Origin: Sanguibacter antarcticus
GTDB taxonomy: Bacteria; Actinomycetota; Actinomycetes; Actinomycetales; Cellulomonadaceae
DNA length: 64,000 nt
Assembly (NCBI RefSeq): GCF_002564005.1
Contig: NZ_PDJG01000001.1
Coordinates: 1,054,001-1,118,000, forward strand
Direction of reading: 5' to 3'
Position 1 is the first letter of the stretch. Each line of letters begins with the position of its first letter. Under the pieces are notes generated by a model. It ran no database searches, was not told the DNA's origin, and was given only the letters and a program-made list of their open reading frames with translations. Shown here piece after piece: positions 28,614 to 37,328 of this stretch. The position numbers and the translations under genes were made by a program.

Positions 28614-29077
28614 GCGGAGCAGGAGCACCGACCGTGACGGTCGACGGGACCGGTCTGCGCGTGACGCTGATCGCAGCCCTGTGGCACACCGAGATCATGG
28701 ACGGGCTCGTCGACGGTGCGCGACGAGCCCTCGCAGCGGCGAACGTCGCGCACGTCAAGGAGATCCGCGTGCCGGGGTCTTTCGAGCTGCCCGTCGTCGC
28801 ACAACGAGCAGCCGAGGCAGGGGCCGACGCTGTCGTTGCGCTCGGGGTGATCGTCCGTGGCGGTACCCCGCACTTCGAGTATGTCTGCCAGGCTGCGACG
28901 ATGGGGCTCACCGAGGTCGCGATCCGTACGGGCGTCCCTGTCGGCTTCGGTCTCTTGACGGTGGACGACGAGAAGCAGGCGCTCGACCGGGCAGGTCTTC
29001 CCGGGTCGCGAGAGGACAAGGGCGCTGAAGCCGTCGAGGCGGCGATAGCCACCGTCCTCGCACTGCGTGCACTGTGA
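28610..29077 (+). CDS. ribH: 6,7-dimethyl-8-ribityllumazine synthase
   Basis: It condenses the pyrimidine intermediate with dihydroxybutanone phosphate; it usually assembles into pentamers or 60-mer capsids. It has 155 residues. [12 protein letters not shown] (about 50-61), [13 protein letters not shown] with the catalytic His (about 83-95) and GFGLLTVD (about 110) are the substrate sites. It is the last gene of the FMN-controlled operon. No strong terminator follows, only a 5-bp hairpin near 29,106-29,118. Confidence 0.96.
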   Translation: MSGAGAPTVTVDGTGLRVTLIAALWHTEIMDGLVDGARRALAAANVAHVKEIRVPGSFELPVVAQRAAEAGADAVVALGVIVRGGTPHFEYVCQAATMGLTEVAIRTGVPVGFGLLTVDDEKQALDRAGLPGSREDKGAEAVEAAIATVLALRAL

Positions 29078-29135
29078 CACGGGTCTGTGCTGGTCGTTCG
29101 GCGGACACCCGTCGGGTGAACGCGCCGTTGGCGTC

Positions 29136-29141
29136 TAGGCT
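29136..29141 (+). promoter_or_regulatory. Putative leaderless -10 (TAGGCT) of hisE
   Basis: TAGGCT lies 6 bases before GTG 29148, which has no ribosome site. Confidence 0.5.
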
Positions 29142-29147
29142 TGCCTC

Positions 29148-29411
29148 GTGAAGACGTTCGAGGAGCTGTTCGCAGAGCTCACCACCAAGTCCATCGACCG
29201 ACCTGCCGGCTCCGGCACCGTCTCCGAGCTCGATGCGGGGGTGCATGCGATCGGCAAGAAGATCGTCGAAGAGGCCGCCGAGGTCTGGATGGCGGCTGAG
29301 TTCCAGAGCGACGACGAGACGTCCGCAGAGATCTCTCAGCTCCTCTACCACCTTCAGGTCCTCATGGTCGCGAAGGGTCTCACCCTCGAAGACGTCTACA
29401 AGCACCTCTGA
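29148..29411 (+). CDS. hisE: Phosphoribosyl-ATP pyrophosphatase
   Basis: The second step of histidine synthesis, hydrolysing phosphoribosyl-ATP to phosphoribosyl-AMP. It has 87 residues, a stand-alone HisE without the HisI domain. The MazG-like helical fold shows [17 protein letters not shown] and the C-terminal [15 protein letters not shown] with its acidic metal residues. The GTG start is set by the -10 6 bases upstream. hisG follows 50 bases later, the same pair as in M. tuberculosis. Confidence 0.93.
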   Translation: MKTFEELFAELTTKSIDRPAGSGTVSELDAGVHAIGKKIVEEAAEVWMAAEFQSDDETSAEISQLLYHLQVLMVAKGLTLEDVYKHL

Positions 29412-29461
29412 GCGTCACGAACACGCTCAGGCTCTCACTCCTCACTGATCGCGAGAAAACC

Positions 29462-30310
29462 GTGCTCCGCATCGCCGTCCCCAACAAGGGGTCACTGTCC
29501 GAACCCGCGTCCGAGATGCTCCGGGAGGCCGGCTACCGGCAACGGCGCGACACCCGCGAGCTCGTGCTCTCGGACCCGGGCAACGACGTCGAGTTCTTCT
29601 TCCTGCGTCCGCGTGACGTCGCGGTCTACGTCGGGGCTGGCACCGTCGACGCAGGCATCACCGGACGCGACCTCATGCTCGACTCGGGGGCAGCGGCCGA
29701 GGAGCACCTCGCGCTCGGCTTCGCTCGTTCGACGTTCCGGTTCGCTGCTCCGACAGACACCATCACCGACATCTCGCAGGTCGAGGGACGACGTGTCGCG
29801 ACCTCGTACTCGGTCCTCGTCGCCGCGCACCTTGCCGCGCACGGCATCACGCCGGCGGCGATCGTCCACCTCGACGGTGCTGTCGAGAGCTCGGTCAAGC
29901 TCGGTGTCGCCGAGGTCATCGCCGACGTCGTCGAGACGGGTACCACGCTCCGTGCTGCTGGCCTCGAGATCTTCGGAGAACCCATCCTGCGGTCCGAGGC
30001 CGTCCTCATCCGTCGCAAGGATGCCGAGATCAAGCCAGGACTGGACACACTGACACGCCGGTTGCAGGGAGTCCTCACTGCGCACGAGTACGTGCTCATG
30101 GACTACGACGTCCCGGTCGAGCTCGTCGACGCGGCCGTCGCGATCACGCCCGGTCTGGAGTCCCCGACCGTCTCTCCGTTGCACGACCGCGACTGGGCGG
30201 CTGTGCGAGCGATGGTCCGGCGTGACGAGACGAACAAGCTCATGGACGCTCTGTACGACGTCGGTGCACGTGCGATCCTGGTGACATCGATCCACGCCTG
30301 CCGGATCTAG
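29462..30310 (+). CDS. hisG: ATP phosphoribosyltransferase (long form)
   Basis: The committed step of histidine synthesis, joining ATP and PRPP. The 282 residues show the long, hexameric type. Domains I/II (about 1-210) have [27 protein letters not shown] and the PRPP loop [16 protein letters not shown]. The C-terminal regulatory domain (about 212-282), absent from short HisG, binds histidine for feedback inhibition. GTG 29462 has only a weak ribosome site (GCGAG). It may be read from the hisE promoter. Confidence 0.95.
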   Translation: MLRIAVPNKGSLSEPASEMLREAGYRQRRDTRELVLSDPGNDVEFFFLRPRDVAVYVGAGTVDAGITGRDLMLDSGAAAEEHLALGFARSTFRFAAPTDTITDISQVEGRRVATSYSVLVAAHLAAHGITPAAIVHLDGAVESSVKLGVAEVIADVVETGTTLRAAGLEIFGEPILRSEAVLIRRKDAEIKPGLDTLTRRLQGVLTAHEYVLMDYDVPVELVDAAVAITPGLESPTVSPLHDRDWAAVRAMVRRDETNKLMDALYDVGARAILVTSIHACRI

Positions 30311-30338
30311 CCCGGACAAGACCTGGGAGGTCGCAGTC

Positions 30339-30803
30339 GTGGCGACACCCGACGACCAGCTCTACGCACCGTTCCGCCCGCGCTTCGTCCGCTACGTCTC
30401 CAGCGCGTCGATCGCGGCGGCAACGATCGGCCTGATGATTCTCCTCACCGTGGCACCCGGCACCGGCGGTCAGGGGTACGCGCGCTCGAGCGCGGCAGGG
30501 ATGAGCGTCGTCGTCCTCGCGGGCATCGCGTTCTTGTGGCGCCAAGGTTCCGTCCGCGCGGACGTCGATGCGACGTCTATCACCGTGCGCAACCTTGTCG
30601 TCGTGCGCACCTTCGCGTGGGAACAGGTTCTTGCGGTCTCGTTCGGAACCGGTGACCCCTGGGTGATGCTCGAGCTCGCGGACGGGAACCAGCATCCCGT
30701 CATGGGCATCCAACGTGCCGACGGTGCCCATGCAGCGAGCGACGCACGACGTCTCGCGACGCTCGTTGCGCTGCACGGCGAAGCGGCGGACCACACCCCG
30801 TAG
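30339..30803 (+). CDS. PH-domain membrane protein
   Basis: A 154-residue protein with two membrane segments (about 22-42 and 50-68) followed by a PH-like domain with the pattern ATSITVRNLVVVRTFAWEQV (about 78-97). I recognise it as the small actinobacterial PH-domain protein often placed behind hisG; its function is unknown. GTG 30339 follows GGGAGG (30325-30330). The hisG-PH unit ends at a perfect 20-bp terminator hairpin right after the stop. Confidence 0.8.
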   Translation: MATPDDQLYAPFRPRFVRYVSSASIAAATIGLMILLTVAPGTGGQGYARSSAAGMSVVVLAGIAFLWRQGSVRADVDATSITVRNLVVVRTFAWEQVLAVSFGTGDPWVMLELADGNQHPVMGIQRADGAHAASDARRLATLVALHGEAADHTP

Positions 30804-30805
30804 AC

Positions 30806-30848
30806 GAGGAGAGGGCCCCGCAGCATCGCTGCGGGGCCCTCTCCTCGT
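30806..30848. terminator. Bidirectional terminator between the PH protein and the DEAD-box helicase
   Basis: A perfect 20-bp stem (30806-30825 with 30829-30848) around the loop ATC. It begins 2 bases after one stop codon and ends 10 bases before the convergent helicase stop. Confidence 0.9.
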
Positions 30849-30858
30849 TCAGCTCAGA

Positions 30859-32730
30859 TCAGAGTCCGGCGTGGTGACGCGGCTTGCGGTCGCGGTCGAA
30901 CCGCTCCTCACGCCGACCTGCCGGAGCACTGTTGCGCGGGCCGCTGGCGGAAGCACCGCTGCGCGGGCCGTGCGAGGCGGGTCCGTCGTCGACCGTGATG
31001 CGCAGGGCCTTGCCGGCGACGCGAGCGCGGCCGATACGGTCCATCGTTGCCGAGTCGAGCGGGGTCGCGATGTCGACGAGCGAGAAGCTCGGGAAGATGT
31101 CGATCTTTCCGAGGTCCTTGCCGGAGAGCCCGCCCTCGTTCGTCAGCGCACCGACGATGCCGCTCGGCTGTGCGCCGTGCGTGTGACCGACCGAGAGACG
31201 GTAGCGCGTACCGATCGCGTCGCGTCGCGGCGCACGGCGGGTGCTGTCGCCGGAGTCACGGCGAGGGCCACGGTCCGAGCGATCGCTCGAGCCGGCGCGC
31301 TCGTCACGACGGCGCACGTCGCGAGCCTCGGCGCGCTGGGCCTCGAAGAGCTCTTCTTCGGCACGAGCCTGCGGTCCGCTGTCACCGACGGAGAGCGCAG
31401 CGAGAACCGCTGCGAGCTCGATCGGGTCGATGCCGTGGGTCTCGACGTACTCACGGACGAGGTCCTGGTACATCGACAGACGGCCAGCGACCTGACGCTC
31501 GGCGACGAGGCCCAGTGCGCGACGAACCTTGTAGCTCGACACGTCGGCGGGGGAGGGGATCTCGATCTCGACGAGCTGCTGGCGGATCGTGCGCTCGATC
31601 GTCTTGAGACGACCGCGCTCGTTCGGGGTGACGAAGGAGAGCGCCGTTCCCGTCCGGCCGGCGCGGCCGGTGCGGCCGATGCGGTGCACGTACGCCTCCG
31701 GCTCGCCGGGGATGTCGAAGTTCACGACGAGGCCGATGCGGTCGACGTCGAGGCCACGAGCAGCGACGTCGGTCGCGACGAGCACGTCGAGCGATCCGCC
31801 GCGCAGGCGCTCCACGATCTTCTCGCGGTCCTTCTGGGCGACATCACCTGAGATGGTCGCAGCGGAGATGCCCTTCTCGATGAGCGCGCTGCCGACCTCT
31901 TCTGCTGCACCACGGGTCCGGCAGAAGACGATCGCCGCATCGGCGTCGGACGTGGCGAGCACGCGGACGAGCGAGCCGATCTTGTGACGGAAAGGCACCA
32001 CGGCGAACTGCTGCGTCACGCTGGTGACGGTGGACGACTGCCGTGAGACGGCGATCTCCACAGGTTGGCGCAGGTGGTGCTGGGCGACGCGGCGGATCTG
32101 CGGCGGCATCGTCGCTGAGAAGAGTGCGACCTGACGCTCGACCGGCGCTGCGCCGAAGACCTTCTCGACGTCTTCGGCGAAGCCCATCCGCAGCATCTCG
32201 TCTGCTTCGTCGAGCACGAGGAAGCGGATGCCCTCGAGCTTGAGCGTGCCGCGCTCGAGGTGGTCGATGACACGGCCAGGCGTTCCGACGACGACCTGCG
32301 CACCGCGGGAGAGCGAGCGCACCTGCTGCTGGTACGGAGCGCCGCCGTAGACGGGGATGACCTCGATGCCGGGGATGTGCTGCGCGAAGGTCTCGATCGC
32401 CTCGGCCACCTGCATCGCGAGCTCACGGGTCGGAGCGAGCACGAGGGCCTGCGTCTGACGGAGGTTCGGGTCGATCGCGGCGAGCATCGGGAGGCCGAAG
32501 GCCGCAGTCTTTCCCGTACCCGTCTGTGCGACACCGGTGATGTCGTTGCCGGCGAGGAGCGCAGGGATCGCGCGCTCTTGGATGAGGGAGGGGACCGTGA
32601 AGCCGAGGTCGAGCACAGCCTTGAGCAGCGGGGCCGGGAGTCCGAGATCGGCAAAGGTCAGAGCAGGGGGCGCGTCGACGGTGGAGTCGTTCTGGGCGCG
32701 CTCGGGCACAGCGGTGTCAAGGGACGTCAT
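30859..32730 (-). CDS. DEAD-box RNA helicase (DeaD/CsdA-like)
   Basis: A 623-residue ATP-dependent RNA helicase, probably for ribosome assembly or cold adaptation. Motifs in order: Q motif FADLGLPAPLLKAVLDLGF..P..IQ, AQTGTGKT (I), PTRELAMQ (Ia), TPGR (Ib), DEAD (II), SAT (III), DVAARGLDVD (V), HRIGRTGRAGR (VI). A charged RGG-like linker (about 465-520) and a DbpA/CsdA RNA-binding domain (GTRYRLSVG...IDIFPSFSLVDIA, about 520-590) follow, then a basic tail. I choose ATG 32730 (MTSLDTAV). The upstream ATG at 32817 would add 29 unlikely residues. No ribosome site is clear, and the divergent region of 251 bp may hold a long regulatory leader. Confidence 0.92.
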   Translation of the reverse strand: MTSLDTAVPERAQNDSTVDAPPALTFADLGLPAPLLKAVLDLGFTVPSLIQERAIPALLAGNDITGVAQTGTGKTAAFGLPMLAAIDPNLRQTQALVLAPTRELAMQVAEAIETFAQHIPGIEVIPVYGGAPYQQQVRSLSRGAQVVVGTPGRVIDHLERGTLKLEGIRFLVLDEADEMLRMGFAEDVEKVFGAAPVERQVALFSATMPPQIRRVAQHHLRQPVEIAVSRQSSTVTSVTQQFAVVPFRHKIGSLVRVLATSDADAAIVFCRTRGAAEEVGSALIEKGISAATISGDVAQKDREKIVERLRGGSLDVLVATDVAARGLDVDRIGLVVNFDIPGEPEAYVHRIGRTGRAGRTGTALSFVTPNERGRLKTIERTIRQQLVEIEIPSPADVSSYKVRRALGLVAERQVAGRLSMYQDLVREYVETHGIDPIELAAVLAALSVGDSGPQARAEEELFEAQRAEARDVRRRDERAGSSDRSDRGPRRDSGDSTRRAPRRDAIGTRYRLSVGHTHGAQPSGIVGALTNEGGLSGKDLGKIDIFPSFSLVDIATPLDSATMDRIGRARVAGKALRITVDDGPASHGPRSGASASGPRNSAPAGRREERFDRDRKPRHHAGL

Positions 32731-32941
32731 GAAAGAAGGCAACCATTCAGTGGTCTGGGGGAGCGGTCGGTCGAGCCATGGAAGATCGGCCTGTGTCGCA
32801 ATCCCGAAAACACACACTGGGCCGGTTGGCCACTAACACACGCACACGCGGGACCCGCGACGAACTCCGAGGATTCCCCAGAGTCTACGCGGGTGTGTCC
32901 ATAGATCGCGAGCGGGTAGCGGGTGACCTCAGACACACGCC

Positions 32942-32947
32942 TAGGAT
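32942..32947 (+). promoter_or_regulatory. Putative -10 (TAGGAT) of the pgsA2-merR block
   Basis: TAGGAT would start transcription near 32954, 28 bases before the GTG start and ahead of its AAAGGA ribosome site. Confidence 0.45.
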
Positions 32948-32981
32948 GGTCCTGGAAACAGGTACCGCGAAAGGATGTGGG

Positions 32982-33575
32982 GTGGGCAGCGTCGTCAGGG
33001 ACCCGCACGTGAGCAGACGTGTCGTCACCGTTCCGAACGCGATCAGCCTGCTCCGCCTGGCGCTCGTGCCCGTGTTCGCCGTCCTCATCGTCCAGGGATC
33101 TGACGGGTGGGCGCTCCTCGTGCTCGCACTGTCGGGCTTCACCGACTGGCTGGACGGAGTGGTCGCGCGTCGGCTCGACCAGGTCTCCGAGCTCGGTCAG
33201 GTGCTGGACCCCGCAGCCGACCGGCTCTTCATCGTCGTCACCCTGGTGGCACTCGCCTGGCGTGACATCGTCCCGCTCTGGCTCCTCGCGCTCATCGTCG
33301 GCCGAGACGTGCTCCTGCTCCTCCTCCTGCCGGGGCTCTCGCGGCACGGGTACGGGCCGCTCCCGGTGAACTTCGTCGGGAAGGCGGCAACCTTCGCGCT
33401 CCTCTACGCCTTCCCGCTCCTCCTGCTCGCCGAGGCGCCCGGTGCGCTCGGAACCTGGGCATCGGTGCTCGGATGGGCGTTCGCATGGTGGGGTGTAGGC
33501 ATGTACTGGTACTCGGGCGGCATGTACCTCCGCCAGACCTCTCAGCTCGTCGGACGCGGACGGGCGACGGCATGA
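32982..33575 (+). CDS. CDP-alcohol phosphatidyltransferase family protein (PgsA2-like)
   Basis: An integral membrane enzyme that transfers a phosphatidyl group from CDP-diacylglycerol to an alcohol. It has 197 residues and about six membrane segments. The signature D-G-x2-A-R-x8-G-x3-D-x3-D is complete: DGVVARRLDQVSELGQ followed by VLDPAADRL (about residues 56-80). GTG 32982 lies 6 bases after AAAGGA. It opens the block known in M. tuberculosis as Rv1822 (pgsA2) to Rv1830. The product (phosphatidylglycerophosphate or something else) is not established for this paralogue. It overlaps the next gene by ATGA. Confidence 0.88.
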   Translation: MGSVVRDPHVSRRVVTVPNAISLLRLALVPVFAVLIVQGSDGWALLVLALSGFTDWLDGVVARRLDQVSELGQVLDPAADRLFIVVTLVALAWRDIVPLWLLALIVGRDVLLLLLLPGLSRHGYGPLPVNFVGKAATFALLYAFPLLLLAEAPGALGTWASVLGWAFAWWGVGMYWYSGGMYLRQTSQLVGRGRATA

Positions 33576-34435
33576 CCGGCCGCAGGCTCTCGGACGAGAC
33601 CTTGACCGGACGCCCGCCTGTGGACGCGTCCATGACCTTGCTCAACGAGGTGATGCGGCAGCCGCTCGATCCCTCGTATGCTGCCGCGGCGAGACGACGT
33701 GCGACAGACGAGCCTCGTACGTCACGACCGCTGGGGGTCGCAGCCCTCCTCGTGCTGGCGATCTGCCTCGGGCTCGTCACGGCGAGCGCTGCGGTCCAGC
33801 TCCGGGCCCCTCAGCCTGCGGTCTTGGCTGCTCGGGCACTCCTCGAAGAGGAGATCGTCAGCCGGCGCGACCAGGTCGAGGACAAGGCGGCGCAGAACGC
33901 AGCGCTCCAGACGTCGATCGAACGGCTCCGCGACTCTGCGCTCGAGACGACGGATCCCGAGCTGCTCTCGGTGCTGCGGCGCGACAGCGTCGTCTCAGGA
34001 ACCACGGCAGTCCGTGGGCCTGGGCTGATCATCACCATCGAGGACGGGGCGAGCGCGGCCGAGGACCAGAGGGCTCTCGTCCAGGACACCGACCTGCAGG
34101 TTGTCGTCAATGCGCTGTGGGAAGCCGGTGCTGAGGCGATCGCGATCAACGATCAGCGACTGACTGCGACGACAGCGATCCGGAGCGCGGGCAGCGCTAT
34201 CCTCGTGGATCTCGTGGGAGTGAGCGGCCCGTACACGGTCGTCGCGATCGGTGACCGCAACGGCCTCGAGACCGGCTTCGCACGGTCATCGGCGATGCGC
34301 CAGCTCGAAGGGTTCGCGTCGAGCTACGGGATCAAGACGACGTTGAGCGGTCAGGACGACGTCGCTCTGCGGGCAGGGAAGCTGCCTGTTCTGTACTCTG
34401 CGAGCGCGATCGACGACGATAATGGCAGCCAGTGA
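33572..34435 (+). CDS. DUF881 family membrane protein (first copy)
   Basis: A 287-residue protein with an N-terminal cytoplasmic stretch (1-48), one membrane segment (about 49-70), a coiled-coil (about 85-130) and an extracellular DUF881 domain (about 140-280) with AVRGPGLIITIEDGA and NALWEAGAEAIAINDQRLT. DUF881 proteins occur in gram-positive bacteria beside division and envelope genes; the function is unknown. It overlaps the pgsA2-like gene (ATGA) and shares the gene triad DUF881-sbp-DUF881 with its paralogue at 34,787. Confidence 0.9.
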   Translation: MTGRRLSDETLTGRPPVDASMTLLNEVMRQPLDPSYAAAARRRATDEPRTSRPLGVAALLVLAICLGLVTASAAVQLRAPQPAVLAARALLEEEIVSRRDQVEDKAAQNAALQTSIERLRDSALETTDPELLSVLRRDSVVSGTTAVRGPGLIITIEDGASAAEDQRALVQDTDLQVVVNALWEAGAEAIAINDQRLTATTAIRSAGSAILVDLVGVSGPYTVVAIGDRNGLETGFARSSAMRQLEGFASSYGIKTTLSGQDDVALRAGKLPVLYSASAIDDDNGSQ

Positions 34436-34457
34436 CGACACCATCGGGGAGAACAAC

Positions 34458-34790
34458 GTGATTCCGGCCTTCGGACTCTTGATCGGCGTAGCAGCCGGGC
34501 TGTGGCTCGAGCCGACGGTTCCTGTGTACCTGCAGCCTTACCTCCCGATCGCGGTCGTCGCTGCGCTTGACGCGCTCTTCGGTGGCTTGCGCGCGCTGCT
34601 CGACGGGATGTTCGACGACAAGGTCTTTCTCGTCTCGTTCCTCTCGAACGTCGTCGTCGCTGCGCTCATCGTCTTTCTCGGCGACCAGCTCGGTGTCGGA
34701 ACCCAGCTGTCGACCGGTGTCGTGGTGGTCCTGGGTATCCGGATCTTCTCCAACGCTGCAGCGATCCGCCGTCACCTCTTCCGCGCATGA
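34458..34790 (+). CDS. sbp: Small basic protein Sbp (DUF1290)
   Basis: A 110-residue membrane protein with three to four hydrophobic segments. PTVPVYLQPYLPIAVVAALD and ALFGGLRALLDG (about 18-45) are the strongly conserved Sbp signature. The start is GTG 34458, 6 bases after GGGGAG (34446-34451); the ATG at 34422 overlaps the preceding gene and lacks a ribosome site. Between two DUF881 genes as in mycobacteria (Rv1824), which suggests these three form one membrane complex. The function is unknown. Confidence 0.9.
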   Translation: MIPAFGLLIGVAAGLWLEPTVPVYLQPYLPIAVVAALDALFGGLRALLDGMFDDKVFLVSFLSNVVVAALIVFLGDQLGVGTQLSTGVVVVLGIRIFSNAAAIRRHLFRA

Positions 34791-35833
34791 CGAGTCCTCA
34801 GACCCCGGAAGGGCGTATCGACCCGTCCAGCACCGACATCCAGCTGCCCTCCGACGACGAGGCCGTCGACGAAGGGCAGGTCGGGTCTCTGCAGACCGAG
34901 CCTGTCGAGGCACAGCCTCTCGAGACCGAGACCGAGACCGACGGTGTTGATGTCGACGACGAATCGCGTCGTGATCTGCTGAGCGCGCCGGAGCTCATCG
35001 ACGCAGAGCCTGAGTCAGAGCCAGAACTGGATGGCGTCTCTGACGCTCCGGAGGCTCCGCCTGCGGTGAAGTCCGCGGCTCCTGCGGAGTCCCTGAAGAC
35101 TCCGGAACGCCCGATCACGCCGTGGCGTCGGCTCACGACGGCATGGAGACCGCGGATGAGCCGTGCGCAGGTTCTTGCGGCGGTTCTCTGCGCCGTGCTG
35201 GGTTTTGCGCTCGTCGTCCAGCTTCGCCAGACGAAGCAGGACGAGTTTGCCAACCTGCGCCAGTCAGACCTTGTCCGCATCCTCGATGACGTCACGCGCA
35301 GGTCAGAGGACCTCGACCGCGAGCTGTCCTCGTTGCTCAAGACCGAGTTCGACCTTCGTTCGGGCACGGACTCGCAGCGTGCGGCGCTCGATCTTGCCGC
35401 GCAGGATGCCGCGACGCAGGGAATTCTCTCCGGTCGTCTGCCCGCCCAGGGCCCGGGTGTCGAGATCACGATCGCCGAGGGGGCCACGAAGATCTCGGCG
35501 GCGCGGATGTTCAACGTTCTGGAAGAGCTGCGCAACGCCGGGGCCGAGGTCATCGAGGTGAACGGGATCCGGATGATCACGAGCAGCTATTTCGGTGACG
35601 CTGCTAGCGGGATCGTCGTCGACGGGATCGCGGTGTCGGCCCCGTACCGCTGGTCGGTGATCGGTGATCCGCTCACGCTCCAGCCGGCGATGGAGATTCC
35701 CGGTGGGGCACTGCCGACGATCCGTTCCTACGGAGGCAGGACGACGATCGAGCAGCGTGAGCTCATCGAGATCAAGTCCGTCCGGGAGCCGGAAGAACCG
35801 GAGTTCGCCACGCCGAGCACAGACGCTGGATAA
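34787..35833 (+). CDS. DUF881 family membrane protein (second copy)
   Basis: A 348-residue protein with a long acidic, disordered cytoplasmic N-terminus (1-120, rich in Glu, Asp and Pro), a membrane segment (about 127-147), a coiled-coil (about 150-190) and a DUF881 domain (about 195-320) with LPAQGPGVEITIAEGA and ELRNAGAEVIEVNGIRM. The acidic N-terminal extension of about 75 extra residues distinguishes it from the first copy and could bind a partner. It overlaps sbp (ATGA). In M. tuberculosis gcvH comes next (Rv1826); here a FHA gene follows directly after 154 bases. Confidence 0.9.
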   Translation: MTSPQTPEGRIDPSSTDIQLPSDDEAVDEGQVGSLQTEPVEAQPLETETETDGVDVDDESRRDLLSAPELIDAEPESEPELDGVSDAPEAPPAVKSAAPAESLKTPERPITPWRRLTTAWRPRMSRAQVLAAVLCAVLGFALVVQLRQTKQDEFANLRQSDLVRILDDVTRRSEDLDRELSSLLKTEFDLRSGTDSQRAALDLAAQDAATQGILSGRLPAQGPGVEITIAEGATKISAARMFNVLEELRNAGAEVIEVNGIRMITSSYFGDAASGIVVDGIAVSAPYRWSVIGDPLTLQPAMEIPGGALPTIRSYGGRTTIEQRELIEIKSVREPEEPEFATPSTDAG

Positions 35834-35987
35834 GAGGCATATTGAGCAGTAGCCGGTGTACGGTCTGTCTCGCTGGACGGTTCCAGAAAAATCGACGCAC
35901 GATCTAAGGTTGTGCAGATCAGCAGCCGATAGCACGTCCGGCGACCGATACCCGTGACGGTGTCGGCGAGCATCTCAAGGAGGCGAC

Positions 35988-36494
35988 ATGAGGGACAGCA
36001 GCGAACTCGCTGGCGAGCAGTCGGGTACGGCTGGCTCCGTCGCGCCACGCGACCTCGGGGATACGACGATCACCTTCGGGGGTGCTTTCGGGGCAGAGGA
36101 GACGTCGGGGAGCATCGGTCTGACGTCAGAGCAGCAGGCAGCTGTGGCCGCCCTGCCTCGGACGTCGGCGTTGCTCATCATGCAGCGAGGGCAGAGCGGC
36201 GGGTCACGTTTTCTTCTTGACGCGGACCGCACCGTCGCGGGCCGCTCCGAGCACTCGGACATCTTTCTCGACGACGTGACGGTCTCGCGCAAGCACGCAG
36301 AGTTCGTCCGTGAGCTCGACGACTTTGTCGTCCGGGACATCGGCTCGCTCAACGGAACGTATGTGAACCGCAAGCGGATCGAGTCGGCTCTGCTCCGGGC
36401 CGGCGACGAGGTACAGATCGGCAAGTACCGGATGCTCTTCTACCCGAGCCCGCGCCTGAACTCTTCCGCGGGGTCAGGTCAGGCTGACGAGTGA
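35988..36494 (+). CDS. FHA-domain regulator of the GarA/OdhI type
   Basis: A 168-residue protein. The C-terminal FHA domain (about 65-150) has VAGRSEHSDIFLDDVTVSRK, HAEF and DIGSLNGTYVN, which bind phosphothreonine. In mycobacteria and corynebacteria GarA/OdhI, phosphorylated by PknG/PknB on an N-terminal ETTSVF-type motif, controls 2-oxoglutarate dehydrogenase and glutamate enzymes. Here the equivalent stretch reads GDTTITFGGAF (about 24-34): the TT pair is kept but the flanks differ. ATG 35988 follows AAGGAGG. Position before merR-DUF151-merR matches Rv1827. It overlaps the merR gene by GTGA. Confidence 0.88.
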   Translation: MRDSSELAGEQSGTAGSVAPRDLGDTTITFGGAFGAEETSGSIGLTSEQQAAVAALPRTSALLIMQRGQSGGSRFLLDADRTVAGRSEHSDIFLDDVTVSRKHAEFVRELDDFVVRDIGSLNGTYVNRKRIESALLRAGDEVQIGKYRMLFYPSPRLNSSAGSGQADE

Positions 36495-37297
36495 GCGCTG
36501 CTCACGCCTCCCGTCGGGAGGACCTGGTCTCGGTGATCGGTCAGGCTGGTGGCGACTGCGACGAGCCTGCGGTGCGCCTCGTCGCAGAAGAGACGTGGCC
36601 TCGGGGGATCTCGCACGAAGCGTCGATGAGGATCTCGGACGTGCTGGGGAGCCTCCGTCTCGAGTTTCCAGCGGTGAGCCACTCGAAGCTGCGGTTCCTC
36701 GAGGAGCAGGGGCTCGTCGAGCCTGTTCGTACGCCGGCCGGGTATCGGCAGTACAGCCCTGCGGACGTCGAGCGGTTGCGGTTCGTGCTCATCGAGCAGC
36801 GGGACAGGTATCTGCCGCTCAAGGTCATCAAGGAGAAGCTGGCAGCCCTCGATGCAGGCGAGGGAGACGGCGACCCGGTGCCTGCGCCGCGCCTGGCGAC
36901 GAGCGACGGTGAGACGGCCGGTCCGCCGTCTGCGCACAGCTCGGTGGCCTCGTTGGCCGACGATGCCGGTGTCGACGTCGAGCTCGTCCAGGCGCTCGTG
37001 GACTCTGGTGCGCTGCGCCCCGACGCGCTCGGACGGTTCGGCGGGTGGTCTCGGGAGATCGCGATCCTCGCCGCGGGCCTGGGGGAGTACGGCATCGAGC
37101 CTCGGCACCTGCGTTCCATGCGGTCGGCGGCTGACCGGCAGGTCTCGCTCGTGGAACAGGTGGTGGCGCCGTTGAGAGGCATCCAGGCGTCGTCCGCCCG
37201 GGCCCGAGCGAGCACCACCGCCGCTGAGGTGGGTGAAATGTGTGCGAATCTGCATACGGCCTGGGTACGTCAAGGCCTTTCTGATCTGACGACCTGA
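36491..37297 (+). CDS. MerR-family regulator (FtsR/Rv1828-like)
   Basis: A 268-residue protein with a MerR helix-turn-helix (about 46-110: ISDVLGSLRLEF...SKLRFLEEQGLVEPVRTPAG YRQYSPADVERL) and a C-terminal helical domain with no metal-binding cysteines. In Corynebacterium glutamicum the orthologous FtsR activates ftsZ; M. tuberculosis Rv1828 is in the same place. The GTG start overlaps the FHA stop; an internal ATG at codon 46 would give the shorter form seen in some relatives, so the first 45 residues are less certain. Confidence 0.87.
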   Translation: MSAAHASRREDLVSVIGQAGGDCDEPAVRLVAEETWPRGISHEASMRISDVLGSLRLEFPAVSHSKLRFLEEQGLVEPVRTPAGYRQYSPADVERLRFVLIEQRDRYLPLKVIKEKLAALDAGEGDGDPVPAPRLATSDGETAGPPSAHSSVASLADDAGVDVELVQALVDSGALRPDALGRFGGWSREIAILAAGLGEYGIEPRHLRSMRSAADRQVSLVEQVVAPLRGIQASSARARASTTAAEVGEMCANLHTAWVRQGLSDLTT

Positions 37298-37316
37298 CGC
37301 GTTCCGCCTTTGGTCG

Positions 37317-37322
37317 TACGGT
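37317..37322 (+). promoter_or_regulatory. Putative leaderless -10 (TACGGT) of the DUF151 gene
   Basis: TACGGT lies 6 bases before ATG 37329. A GGGAG between them could alternatively serve as a ribosome site for read-through transcripts. Confidence 0.35.
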
Positions 37323-37328
37323 GGGAGC

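Noticed and set aside
27036..28628. A 530-codon minus-strand open frame opposite ribBA
   Set aside because: It is antisense to RibB/RibA motifs and has no start signal or homology pattern of its own.
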